From contig OZ038320.1 in the NCBI GenBank assembly GCA_964035795.1, positions 26,295,705 through 26,359,704 on the forward strand: a stretch of DNA of 64,000 nt, in the 5' to 3' direction. This stretch comes from Pterobdella sp. o SKG-2022. Lineage: Eukaryota > Annelida > Clitellata > Hirudinida > Piscicolidae. Positions 25,141-37,100 of the stretch are shown here, one piece after another. The notes under the pieces were generated by a model, which was given only the letters and a program-made list of their open reading frames with translations, was not told the origin of the DNA and did no database searches. The translations under genes and the position numbers were made by a program. Positions within the stretch are counted from its first letter, which is position 1. Each line of letters begins with the position of its first letter.

Positions 25141-28100
25141 TTAAGCATCCACAGCTAGAAAAGCTTTAGCCTCTTCTTCGGCAACTTCACTTGAAGAGTT
25201 TTCTTGTTTGGTCACTAAGCCAAGATTTTCTGTTTGAAAACGAAGAAAAAATTGGAAAAACTTTAGAAATTCCCCATTTTAAATAAACAATATGCCGAAA
25301 CAAAAGCAACATGTGTAAAAAGCGATTGAAACTCATAAAAACAATTAAAACAAACATTATTTAAATAATGAAACTTCTAACTATTTGTGATATTAGGCCA
25401 GAAACCCAAGTCCTTCTTGTCTGCGATGGTCTTCTTCAAGAGGCGGATGAAGTCATTGTAATTATGTCTACCTCCCTGTTGTTGTACATGAGTCAACGTT
25501 GAATAAGTAAAAAAAATACATCAATTGTGTGTCTATTCAATGTTCGATTATATGATTTAATGGTTATTTATTCGTCGATATCTTCGCTACATCAAAACCT
25601 TATCCATTATTTAAATGAGATAACATTTTTAACTATAAAGTGCTAAAAACTGATGATGAAACAACATTGGTATAATGTTTGCGTAGAAGGGCCAAGCATT
25701 CGGAGAGTTGATCATAACAGGTAGGTTCTAGTAAGGAGGAAGCTATGGAGAAGATCAGATCAAAAGCTGAGAGTTGAATATAATGATTTAGTTTTTTAGA
25801 GACATCGTATGTTTTTATAACCTTCATATTTTGAAATCACATAAAACTCAAATATAACAATAATATCTCAATATTATCTCCTCGAATTTTCACCCAACAC
25901 AAAACTCAGTGATCGATTTTATGCTTTGGTAACTATAACAAGGGTTGTCAAATAAACATTACTGAGAAATGCTACGCACAGCATGTTAATTAAAAACTTG
26001 CGCAGATGGTTACCTTTTTTTGGTGGTGATTCTGAATCATTCAGGATATTTCGAAACGCTTCTAACTGATTCAAACTCTTGTTCTGTATATTTCGATCAA
26101 GAATTAATATGAAAATAATACCATCTATATATACAGTGAGTACATTCATAAGTTTTATGACGAAACTAGCAGCTAAGATGGTGTGATGGAAGTTGGAATA
26201 TAACAAATGTGAACGGGGCTTACATCTTCCAAAGATTTCGTTTCATTCTTCACTGCTTCCACTTTTCTGTATCAAAATTAATATCAGGCTTGCTTTAATG
26301 GGATATTCGTTCAAAATTAGTTACTTATTAAAATAAACCTACCCTTTCTTGGTAATTAATATAGAAATTAATCGAATATACATCAAAAACCAGAAGTTTA
26401 ATGCATTTGTTATTCATCAGACATAACCCTCAACAGGTTTATCTTCATCATAAAAACTTAATAAGATTTTGTTGAGAATATGCCTGCTAAACTACTCATT
26501 TTTGACATGTAAATAATGAATAAATTAGAAAACACATTTCGCCTCTTTAGAAACCAAGCCATAAAAATATACATATATCAGCCCATTCAATACAAAGCTA
26601 AACAACCCCCAACGTTAACAATATGCAGAAATATACTAACATTAACCATCAAAAACCACTAACGTTAATTCCTCTATTTTGAAAAGCTGCTTGATTCTCT
26701 CCATGGCGGGTTTTGAGGCGGTGACTTTGTGCTCGGGCAGTTGCAGAAGTGACTGAATGGCGGGCGGGATAGGTGGCAGGTTGACATCATCGGGGCTCAA
26801 GGCTCGGTGTTCGATGCACTTTGATCGATTATATAAGCCGTTTGAGGTGGTTTTTATGACGCATAAGTGAACCAAGCATTAAAAACTATAAACATTAAAT
26901 GAAATAAATCATGCGTATATAATGAGATCTAAATAAGCTATTTAAAGTTGAAGCGAAGAAGTTGAAATATCATTAACTTGTTAACACTAAAACATTGAAA
27001 CAGATGGTAACCTGGTAGAGCCTCTGTAGATATGGGTTGTAGACGTGCTGGTCACTAAATAGCTCCTCCTTGTCGTCATCGCCGCCATTCTCTCTGCAAT
27101 CAGTTCGCTGCAATTAACCCACCAAATATGCAAGAATTGATCAACGAATATATATAATATAAGCATTTTGATCATTGGACCGAATTATTTGCGAAAATTT
27201 TCTTCACAAATGTTAAAGTTCAAGAATTTGAAAAGATTTAAGTTCAACTACTTGAAAATTTAACGCAAAGCCCCGTACATTATATGATTTGTATCGTAAT
27301 GTTGTAGTGGCTACTTTACTTCCTCAACAAATGCTTCAGTAAAAAGTTTTGAAGATCGAATACAACAGATATAATCATTGTTCACTCCCTTTAAAATGTC
27401 AAATATCAATTTTGAAAATCAACGACCTCTGCAGCTTCATAACAATTACATAACTGCACTGAAGCAACTGTTATCGATATTTCACAGGCAACATCTCTAA
27501 GCATAGCATTGTTATTTTTTCCATCATCACACTTCAAATTCACTTTGATTTCTATCCTTCGAAATCCAATGTAAACTTTTAGCAAGGTTATTTGTTATTA
27601 TGGCATCTCGAGGATGATTTATTACCGTTAAACTATTATATATAGTAAATCTCTTATATATACACACACGATCAATCAACTACCATGAAAAAAAAACAGA
27701 TACAATAAATATCTCGGATACTTTGAAGATTATAAGTATTATTTAGCGTATATTAAATTTGTGTATAGTTAAAAGCATGCGAATTTCAATTGATTTGAAT
27801 ATGAACGATAACGGTAGTTCTATGGTTGTAAAACAAATTTATAACAATAAAGATTATGAGGTAAACAAACAGAAAGTATTTATTCAAAAAAGCCTCAAAG
27901 CTTTTCGTAAGTCCAGTTTAGTTTATTAAGTATCACTTAATAATGTGAACTAGACTTACGAAAAGCTTTGTGAATTTTTTGAATAAATACTTTCTGTTTG
28001 CTTACCTTACTATTTGAGCTAGGCTATTCTACGTCAATAAAGATTAACCATTGTGAAATATTCTGATATAATTTTTTTAGAAATATCGTATGTGTCTTAT

Positions 28101-31100
28101 TTTCAATAGTTTTTCGATTAATTCTTAGAAATGGGGGTTTTTAAATACAATATTTTTGAAAACTATAATTTTCTATTAGTAAAACCTTATCATAAAACAT
28201 AAGTATTACTGTTTTTTAAAGGATTGGACGAAAAACTAATATACATCCTAAATATATTCAATAAAATTAAATGGTCGTCATATAAACAAATGAGTGGCCT
28301 AGAAACACTGAAGTTCATACCCTTATAACAAAATTGATCATTTTTTGTCATTCTTCAAACCAAACATACAAATCCAAATAAAAACACTTGGAGTAAACTA
28401 AAATAAACACCAAAAAGTTTTTTCATTTGAACATAAATTAATAATTATAATGGTATTGTATAACAACTGATGCATTACTTGCTCTCAGAGAGGTTCATGC
28501 AATCAATCAGCTTATCAACCGCCTCCTGTTGCTCTTCTGCAGAAAAGTTATTCTCATTCAACCTCAATATTATACTTCATCCCTATAGGAAACTAATGGC
28601 CATTTATGTAACGACAAAAAAGCAACTGATACGCTGGAGATGTTACCGTAACTAGATTCAAACGCCTGAACCAAAGTTGGAAAGTTATCCTAAATTAGCA
28701 TCTTAAGTATTATTTTATAAAATAATCATCATCATCGTTTATCGCTTTCATAGATCCATTTTTATGGGGTTAGCTTCTAAGTATCATCATTAACTACGCT
28801 CAGCGTTCTTTCTTCCCCACATAACGGAGAATGACATGGAAATAGAAAGCACGATTGCAGATTATTTGAAATTTATATGTATATTTAACCATTAAAGGCG
28901 CGATCATTGGTTGGAGATGGTTCTAGGAAGAGGGGTTTGAAGGGTGATTGACGGATGTCTTCGAAAAAAGGAAGTTGAATGTAGTACATAAACTGTTGGG
29001 ATAACGTTAAAAACTTTCAACATTAAATATATTTTAAAAAATTCCTTGTCATATAAACAATCAACCAAAACTCAATCAAAGAGAAATCATTAGACACAAA
29101 CTAACAAACACACTAGAAACCCATCGAAGCATCTAACAATCAAAACCCCCATAAAACACCATCCACAAACCTCGTGTTGAGCACTGATCTGCGGCAGCAA
29201 ACAGCCGAGGTGCACCTCACTGCGGCCTGAGTACACTCTCCTTACTATCGCCACCATGTTCGTCTCGTACAGAGCGTGTATCAGTGAAGACAGCAGCACT
29301 TGCGCTGGCTGAGAGGAGATGTGATAACATATTATTATGGTGTATGTGGTTGTTTGGGTTTTGGGAGTACTTGTATTGGGGTTTTTACTGCGTTTGAAAA
29401 TAATTAAAGTGAAGAAAAATCAATCAATAATCCGTCCAGCCCATACTAGCATGTAAACAGACGTGAAACGATGATGATGATAATCAGATTTAAATGTTAA
29501 AAGTTAACTAAATAAAATATATTGGATAAAATTGTTGTATATGCTTTGATATTATGAGTATCACCATCACCTTGTTCCCCTTCTCAGCCATGCAGGTCCA
29601 GATTGAGTCGCCAAAATATTGGTGTCTTTTCACCTTGATACAACAAATCATATTAGAATACTATAAATATGTATTACTAAAAGTTACCATTACAAAACAA
29701 CAATAGGAATTCACTGATGAAACAAAAGATTATAGCTGCATGATGATAATATTTGAACATATCAAAAGCTTTGATTTTTTTTCAATTAAACTATAATTGT
29801 TATATTTATTTTTAAATTTCCACTATAGATTTTAATATTGAACAATAATAATCTTACATAATTGAAGTTTTCTACCCTAAGACTTAGAGATATAACCTTC
29901 AAAACAACAAAAACACAGTAGATGAAAACAAACATTCTCAAGTTTGGTGAAGCCAAGCACTTTGAAACACTTGTCAGTCTTGAGGGTTGCAGCTTTTTTG
30001 TCGTCTGCTGTCAAGGGAATCAGGGATGTGCCGTACCTGTAACCTATATTCGTTTGTTATTAAATCAAATTTACCCTGTGTATTTTGTTTTAATTATTGC
30101 AAAGATGATTTAATGAATGTATTGTTTAAAAAATGAAAGTTAATTTGAATGCTTAAACGTTCATGAATGGTACTAGAAAAACCTCAAAATTATAGGAAAA
30201 AAACAATTTTTGATAATATTAATAGTTCAAAAAATATAACTAAACATTCAACTTGGAAAAATCATGTGAAAATTTTATTATTCAAACTTATATTACAAAC
30301 CAATAACAAATATCACATAAAAGGTAAGAAAACAAAAAAAGAAAAATCAATGAACAAAAATAACTTCGAAAATCAAAAAATTGGGAACCATCAATAAGAT
30401 CCTCCTTAGTGACAGGGCTTGAGTCTGACAAATGGTATGTGGTGAGACGTTGCAGAACTACGTTGGGGTCCTGAGGATGTGTCGTATGCTTTATGTTTTC
30501 AATTGTTTTTGTGAGATGTATGTCTGATGTGATTAAACGAAAGTTTATTGAAAAATAAACACTATTTTTTTTTGAAATAACTAAAATATTTGAATTTCTT
30601 GGAAAAAATGCTCAATCAATGTGTTTGAATTTCTTGAAAAATAAATAAACTACCGACCAATAAATGTTTAAACTTGAAAATTGAATAATTTATCATTGAA
30701 TAAAACCGATAATCAACATAGACAACCTTGGACCAGACTTTGCTGAATGTGCGTGGCTTGAACTCTTTGACCTGGTGACATAATTGACACATCAAAAATC
30801 ACCATAAATCAACGTTCATTCCATCTTAATAGATACTATCACTTAGAACTTAAATGATGATTAACCCTGAACAAGCCACCAAATCCAACGTAATAATACC
30901 TTGGTATAAAGACACACAGGAATGCAGAGGTTGTTGGCAATGGTGAGAGATGCTTTCCAGGCAGTGGGTCTTATGGAGCGTGATTGGATGCTGCTGAGAC
31001 ATGGGTACACTTCACTGTGGAAGTTGAAAAATTAATTGGTCATTTATTTGATAATAAATATCGAAAATTTTCTCATTTAAAAAAAAACCAGAAAAGTTTG

Positions 31101-33630
31101 AATAAAAAAGCTACATAAGATGCCTCTAAAAAATATGAAAAAATAATGAGACATCATCATCATCATTTTACATCCGTTTCCATGCTAGCATGGGTTTGAC
31201 AAAAAATTGAATACAGCATGATATAATACTGAACACATGACACCAACTTGAAAGTGAACTGGTCTCCCTCGACAGCATCAATGATCCTACTCACCACCTT
31301 GACAGCTTCCATTGAGCCTGTGTCATCTGGTCCTCTGCATCAGTGGCCATTTGTGATAGTTTTGTTTTTAGAAACATCTTTTTTTATTTTTAAGATAAGC
31401 AAACAAAAAGTATTTATTCAAAAAAAAAACATGAAGCTTTTTGTGAGTCTATCTCACAAGTGATAATTGCGCATTTGTGTTAATTGGTTTTTAGTTTTTC
31501 AAGTCAAACATAAATAATCAAAATGAAAACATCTTTTGAAGTTTATTTAATTAGTTTCTGTTTCTAATACTTTTAATGTTTTGTTCATTCTATTGGGGAC
31601 TGAATCTTTACCTTGTAACAATGGCAGGTTTATCATGGGCTTGATCTCATATGTATATACATATAGTATTTTGAATTGGCTAAATTGAGTTTAATAAACC
31701 ATTTAAATTTAAAATAATTTTTAAAAATGAGCTACTTAAATAACTCAATTTTTACTTTATATGCTTCACAGTTACGTCAAACTGAATGCCCATCATCATC
31801 AATTTTCGCACTTTGTGCCTTGCTTTCTTCGCCAAAACTGGTACATATTTTGTATGACTAAGGTCAGACTTTCCATTAATTAGAGGATCTGCACAAATCA
31901 TGTCTAACCTTTTTTGTCATTCAATACAAATATTTCAAAGTCTTTCTTGGACTACTGAATTTCTTTTGAGAGTCAATTTTCACATCTGTGAAATCCAAAC
32001 TGCATTACAATTAATGTGTTCAAAACACCTCATTCTGTTGTTATATAAAACTACACCATCCTTAAGCCAAATTTAGAAAAATGCTCATCAAAATGACCAT
32101 TTAATCTTTGGACATAAGACACTCAGAAAATCATGGCTAAGTCATTTCTTTCAACATTATATCCCGTTTCAGCAGCATCTGACACAGGTTGGATATACAT
32201 AGCCTCATGCCACAAAAAAGAAGGTATGAGCAAGAAAAAAAAAGTTGGCAAACTTCACTGCAAGCACACTAACAATGTGCAATTGAAGCAAGTTCACATC
32301 CATCACTCACATGTTATGAAATATTCTCATAACAGCAGAACACCAACAGCCGCTTCATTCACTAATTTACCATAGAGATCATGCTGTACCAAGAAAATAT
32401 CATAATAGTGGACTTAAAAACTTCCTAAGTTATACATCATGTTAAAAGCTATAAAACTTGATTGATTGATGTTGTATCACTGTAATTTATTGATGACAAT
32501 CCAAACAGATATATGCAGGTTGAAGATACTAAATAAATTCGAATGAGATGCTGAAATATCAAAAATCTAAATCTTACAAGAAAGTGAACTCAATTTCCTG
32601 CTCCTTCAGGGAGGCTATTATGTCATCAAGCTTTTGACTTGAAAATGCTTCATACAATGAGGACAATAGTATGATTCTTTTTCCTACAAATGACTTGTTA
32701 TTTCTGTTTTGATGAAGTGTTATAGTTATTTTCATATAAGTTCATTAATTTTTACTTTTATTAATAAAAATCAATTTTTGGAATAATTCATTTACATTAA
32801 CCTTGAGAATTATATAACAAGAGTAGTTATTAAATTATACCTTAGAAATAAACAAACAATTTAATTGAGCTACTTACATTGTTTTCTCTCTCAAATCATC
32901 CATAGCCACAATCAAAGCATCAACAACTGTGAAGTATTTCATTTTAATCATATGCTGAATCATAGTGGGTGTAATGAAATAATTATGTAGTAACTAAAAA
33001 GTCTTTATGCTTGATTAGTATATGAAGTAAATTCCTCACAATCAGCAGAATATGAGATCTCTGGTACCGTGAACTTTTTGAATTGTTCAATGAGTTCAAA
33101 AGTGACTGTTGACAAATTTGTATCAATGCTCACATGATTATAACCCCCTAGCTGCTGTGTTAAATCATTTTTGCTCTTTTCTGTTCCAAACATGACCAAT
33201 GAAACCTCATCTTTTGATTCTGAGAAAAGCTTTGAAAAAAAAATAATACAAAATTAGTATTTTTAAACAATTTTGCATTAGTTAGTAATGAAAGAGCTAA
33301 TTTTAGCTTGAGAGATGGGTATATGGAGACCTTCCTCTGAAGAATGAGAGTCACCAGGTGGCATGCTTGACGCAAGTGATTCACATCACCACCCAACTTC
33401 ACCATGCTAGGACCAATATCCAACACTATTGCTATAGCTTCCTACGTATGAATAGATTATTAAAGGGTTATTATGATTTTTTCACAATGTCAACATTATG
33501 CCGGTTTAGTAGAAATACTGTAATTCATTTTCTAAATTTTGACGATATAGTTGAAAAAGATATCTGGAAATTATTTGAATTTTTTAAAAATTTAATAAAT
33601 ATTTTAAACGAGTACCTTTGAATTAGACAT
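25141..33630 (-). CDS. XRCC5: Ku80 DNA end-binding subunit (XRCC5 homologue)
   Basis: Ku80 pairs with Ku70 to form the ring that captures DNA double-strand ends for non-homologous end joining. I assembled 21 exons, 632 residues: 33616-33630, 33331-33441, 33040-33229, 32878-32926, 32578-32676, 31248-31334, 30900-31014, 30727-30771, 30389-30470, 29934-30043, 29571-29633, 29171-29308, 28890-28992, 28479-28536, 27012-27093, 26664-26818, 26224-26266, 26014-26083, 25666-25766, 25382-25475, 25141-25229. The von Willebrand-like domain (residues 5-200) has LDIGPSM and DFVDALIVAMDD; the Ku core has FRYG-like YRYGTSLIPL, LLSSLIHALYETNMVAIVRR and YIQLPFFEDIRQ; the region CIEHRALSPDD...LPPIPPAIQ also matches. 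The C-terminal helical domain is present (residues 540-625) and ends EEEAKAFLAVDA. The roughly 20-residue acidic tail that recruits DNA-PKcs in vertebrates is absent. The acceptor of exon 5 (32676 or 32683) is the one uncertain junction. Confidence 0.93.
27858..28008. mobile_element. Long-hairpin MITE-like element in Ku80 intron 14
   Basis: Two arms of about 60 bases (27858-27917 and 27949-28008) are near-perfect reverse complements, sharing CAAACAGAAAGTATTTATTC and GCTTTTCGTAAGT. The central 30 bases contain TATCACTTAATAATGTG. No coding capacity. Related pieces occur at 31395-31460, 59041-59110 and 63068-63160, so this is a dispersed non-autonomous family rather than a unique hairpin. Confidence 0.7.
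28723..28790 (+). repeat. Degenerate SINE-like repeat, copy 1
   Basis: The stretch ATCATCATCATCG followed by TTTATCGCTTTCATAGATCC...TATGGGGTT aligns with the better preserved copies at 29431-29486 (reverse) and 31152-31200. It lies in Ku80 intron 13. Confidence 0.35.
29431..29486 (-). repeat. SINE-like repeat, copy 2
   Basis: Read on the minus strand it gives (ATC)n then CGTTTCACGTCTG, CATGCTAGTATGGGCTGGACGG. The same order of (ATC)n, a CGTYY motif and GCTAGCATGGG occurs at 31152-31200. From memory, this tail resembles a short repeat very common in cephalopod and some other lophotrochozoan genomes. Inside Ku80 intron 11. Confidence 0.5.
31152..31200 (+). repeat. SINE-like repeat, copy 3
   Basis: CATCATCATCATCATTTTAC followed by ATCCGTTTCCATGCTAGCATGGG and TTTGAC. 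This is the best preserved of three copies, all in Ku80 introns (this one in intron 6, transcribed antisense). Confidence 0.5.
31395..31460 (+). mobile_element. Partial hairpin MITE-like element
   Basis: Carries GCAAACAAAAAGTATTTATTC, an A-run and AAGCTTTTTGTGAGTCTA, i.e. the left arm of the 27858-28008 element with several changes. The right arm is missing or eroded. Confidence 0.45.
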
Positions 33631-34103
33631 TGCAATTTTCTAGATGAAATGCGAACGTTAGGAACCTTGCATTGGTGAAATATTAATTATTTGTATAAAA
33701 TTTAGTTCCTCACGTTCACATTCTTGAAAAAACTAGAAATTAGATATAATTAATTTTATTTAAAATAATATTTTAAAATTTGTGTAGGTATCTAAAGCCT
33801 TTACTCTAACCTTGTTGAATTTTTCGATAGATAATTCGTTCTTTTGATTTTTTGGAGATTTATCATATAGTTAATTATTATAGTTACACCATTAATATTC
33901 AAAGATTATTATTATATATTTTTATTTTAGGTTTTTAGATAACTTTTTTGGTAATAAAATGTTTATAAATGTTTTAATGTTTTTATTTTCAAAAATAAAA
34001 AGTTGTAACAAATTAGGTTGTTTAAATCACAACAATTTTATAATGGAAGTAAAATTGAATAACCATTTTGAATTTTAAATGAAACGTTAAGCTGTTATTT
34101 GCT
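33631..34103. promoter_or_regulatory. Bidirectional promoter region between Ku80 and RGS
   Basis: The start codons of Ku80 (minus) and the RGS gene (plus) are 473 bases apart and face away from each other, so both promoters and 5' untranslated regions must fit here unless there are distant non-coding exons. The sequence is AT-rich; no particular box can be assigned. Confidence 0.5.
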
Positions 34104-37100
34104 ATGGCTTTGTCACCAGACTCTGGAATGAAATTTAGAAACAAACTAGACTCAATTGATGAAGGTGAAAGAAACGAAAAAGACAAAAATAAAGTTAAAG
34201 AACCAACTGAAGATGCCATTTTAGATGACAACCCAAATCGACTTGTTTATAAAAAGGTTATTACCAATTATTACTAAAAGATTAATTAACATAATATGCA
34301 ACTAATTTTTATAAAAACTTATAAAATTAACTCTCAGATGGAAAATCTATTAGAGCAATTGCAAGATTCAAATTCAGGAATTACTGTTCGAACTGTAAAA
34401 AACTTCATCTCAAAAATTCCAAGTGTTTTTACAGGTCAGTTATATTTTTTATTGTTTCTGAATGGCATTCTGTAGATAAAGTTTTTCAAATTTTTTATTA
34501 ATTATAATTCATGAAATTTAAACATCAAAAATCTCTAATAAGTTTGAACTCAACCTGAAAAGATTAATAATTTTGTTCACCATATTCAAATAAAGTATTT
34601 AATTCTAATAAAAATGTCTTTTTATCCAAATTATTTTCACTTTCTGTTTTTTATTAATCTTGCTTTCTGGCAAAATTTAAGTACTCACCAGTGCTTGTAA
34701 GATTTATAAAATACTAGTTTTTCTTTTATATAATTTTTTTTTCCATTTTTTTAAAGTTTTCAAATTGGAATAAATTCATCACCTGTTTTGAACTTTTTTT
34801 TTGCTTTTATTTGATTCCATTGTTTTAATCTAATTAGGGCATTCTTTTTATTTTGTTCACAAATGGACTATGCTGTTTCTGAAATAAATAACTTTTTGTG
34901 CTTAGATACAATAAATTCCAGGTAAATTAAAACATATATATATATTTTTTTTTTTTTTTATATATATACAGGTAGTGATCTGGTCTCTTGGATTATGAAG
35001 AATCTAGACGTTGATGATAGTGGTAAAATTATTTTTTAAATATATTCCAAAAATCAAAACTTGTTTTTTTATTCACTTTTTGAAATCAGAAGGTCCAAAA
35101 TTTTTTTAAATATTGAGTGGTTAAGCATTTTTAGCTATTATGGTCTAAATAACCCATCAAACCATCTCACAAACGCGCAGCGGAGGCGATCCACCTAGCA
35201 AAGCTGATGGGCGTGCATGGGTATATATTTCCTATTGATGACCATATCCCTTCCGTCAAAAACGATGGCACTTACTACCGCTTTCAGGTGCTTATCGGCT
35301 TTCTTGAAAGAATTCTTATGCTTTTACGCTTAAAATTCCAAAGTATAAACGTTTCTTGAGTGGAGATTATGGATATGATATTATCGTATTGTTCTGTATC
35401 TTGCATTTATTGTTTACACTTTAAAATGCGTAAAATTTTGATTTAAAACGTCTTGAATATAATTGATCTAATTAACACTGAATTAAGAATCATTATAATT
35501 CAATTCTCGTTTCAGACCCCATGCTTCTGGCCTTCTAAATGTTCAGAGCCTGAAAATACCGATTATGGTTACAACTAATTCCAGTTTTAAAATTATTTTT
35601 TGCGTTGCATTAGATATGAGCAATAAATAACGTTATGAATGGATTTAATAATCGTTGTAAATCAATGGCGAGGTAAATTTTTAAAATATTTCTAAACAAG
35701 TTTCTTGTATTTTTATTCTCTTGAAATACAATACAAAATGCAAAATATTATGAAATTTATAAAATCACACCTGTAGATTGTAAACTTTCAACTGTTTTTT
35801 CATATGTGAGTAGTTGTTCGTGTCTTCTCTGAATGCTAGGATGAATTTAAGACTTTATTTTCATGTCCGTGTCGATGGCATTTATTTTCTAAGCGGTTTA
35901 TGATGGTTTTAGTGTTGCGTCATTAATCCTCTTCGATTATCTGCTGCACTAGTCAGTACACTATGAACGTTTGATAATCTCTATGAAATTAAGAACAAAA
36001 CTCTTTTCTTAATTTTTCTATGTGATGAGGAATTTTTTAGATACATTTGTTTTTCAAAAAAAAATAATTTTTGACAAATTCATCATTGTCATCATTCATT
36101 AGTATATTATTTCGAAATTATATAGAAAAAATCAAGAAAACTAAATAAATAAGCTACATAAGATGTCTCTAAAAAACAAGAATATATTTCATTGCATATT
36201 TATGATTTCTTGAAGCAACATTTTTCCTATTTTTTCGCCTTTTTTCAATTAAAAATATACTTCTTGGTTTAAGAAGAGTTTCTTGAAAGAACATGTAAAA
36301 CAAATTTTATTCAACTAAAATTTTTGATAAGTTTAATCATCATAATTCATTAGTGAGCTTTTTTGAAAAAATTTTTACATCTTTTAAAAATCTTACCCGT
36401 TATAACCAACGCCGTTTAAACGCTTTTCAACTCATTTCTTTTTAATATATAAACTAGGAAACAAGATCTAAAAGTTGCCTAATTAATGCTGGTTTTATAG
36501 TTGTAATCAGTGTAGATAACGTTTTCTCAGCGGTCTACTTGTGTAAGAGAACCATGCAGAACAAACAGAGGCTCGAGTTGGTTGATTACGAGGCAGAACA
36601 GCTTGCCCGCCTTCAAAAGGTACGGTACTATATTATTAGTCCATATCATCATAGCGTACAAATGGACATAAAAGCATGATGGTTGCTTAAAATCAAAAGG
36701 CTTAGCCAACATAATACTATAGTGAATCTTCACCTTTTCGCTACGTTATTACTCAGATATTTTTAATAGGTACATAATCATTGTTTCGCGTGACACTCAC
36801 AATTTTTCTTCAACAACTTACGTTAAAATTTTGTTTCAAATACATGAAAAATGCGTATTTCGTTAATCAACGCAAATATCCTTCAAGTGATTTTATGTTC
36901 CATATAACCGGTCTTTTATCTTTTATTTGATTTTTATTACTCATTTAAACCTTTTGATAACTAATGTAGCTGAGTTTTTAGAAAACTTCTTCATAAAAGA
37001 TTAACTTTTCAATGAGATTGTTCAGTTGATTTATTTATTACCTATTCGTAAAATAAGAATGAAAAGTATCTATTTTTTAATGCCTTATAAACCTTTTTTT

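Noticed and set aside
29922..30113. 63-codon plus-strand frame
   Set aside because: Antisense of Ku80 exon 10.
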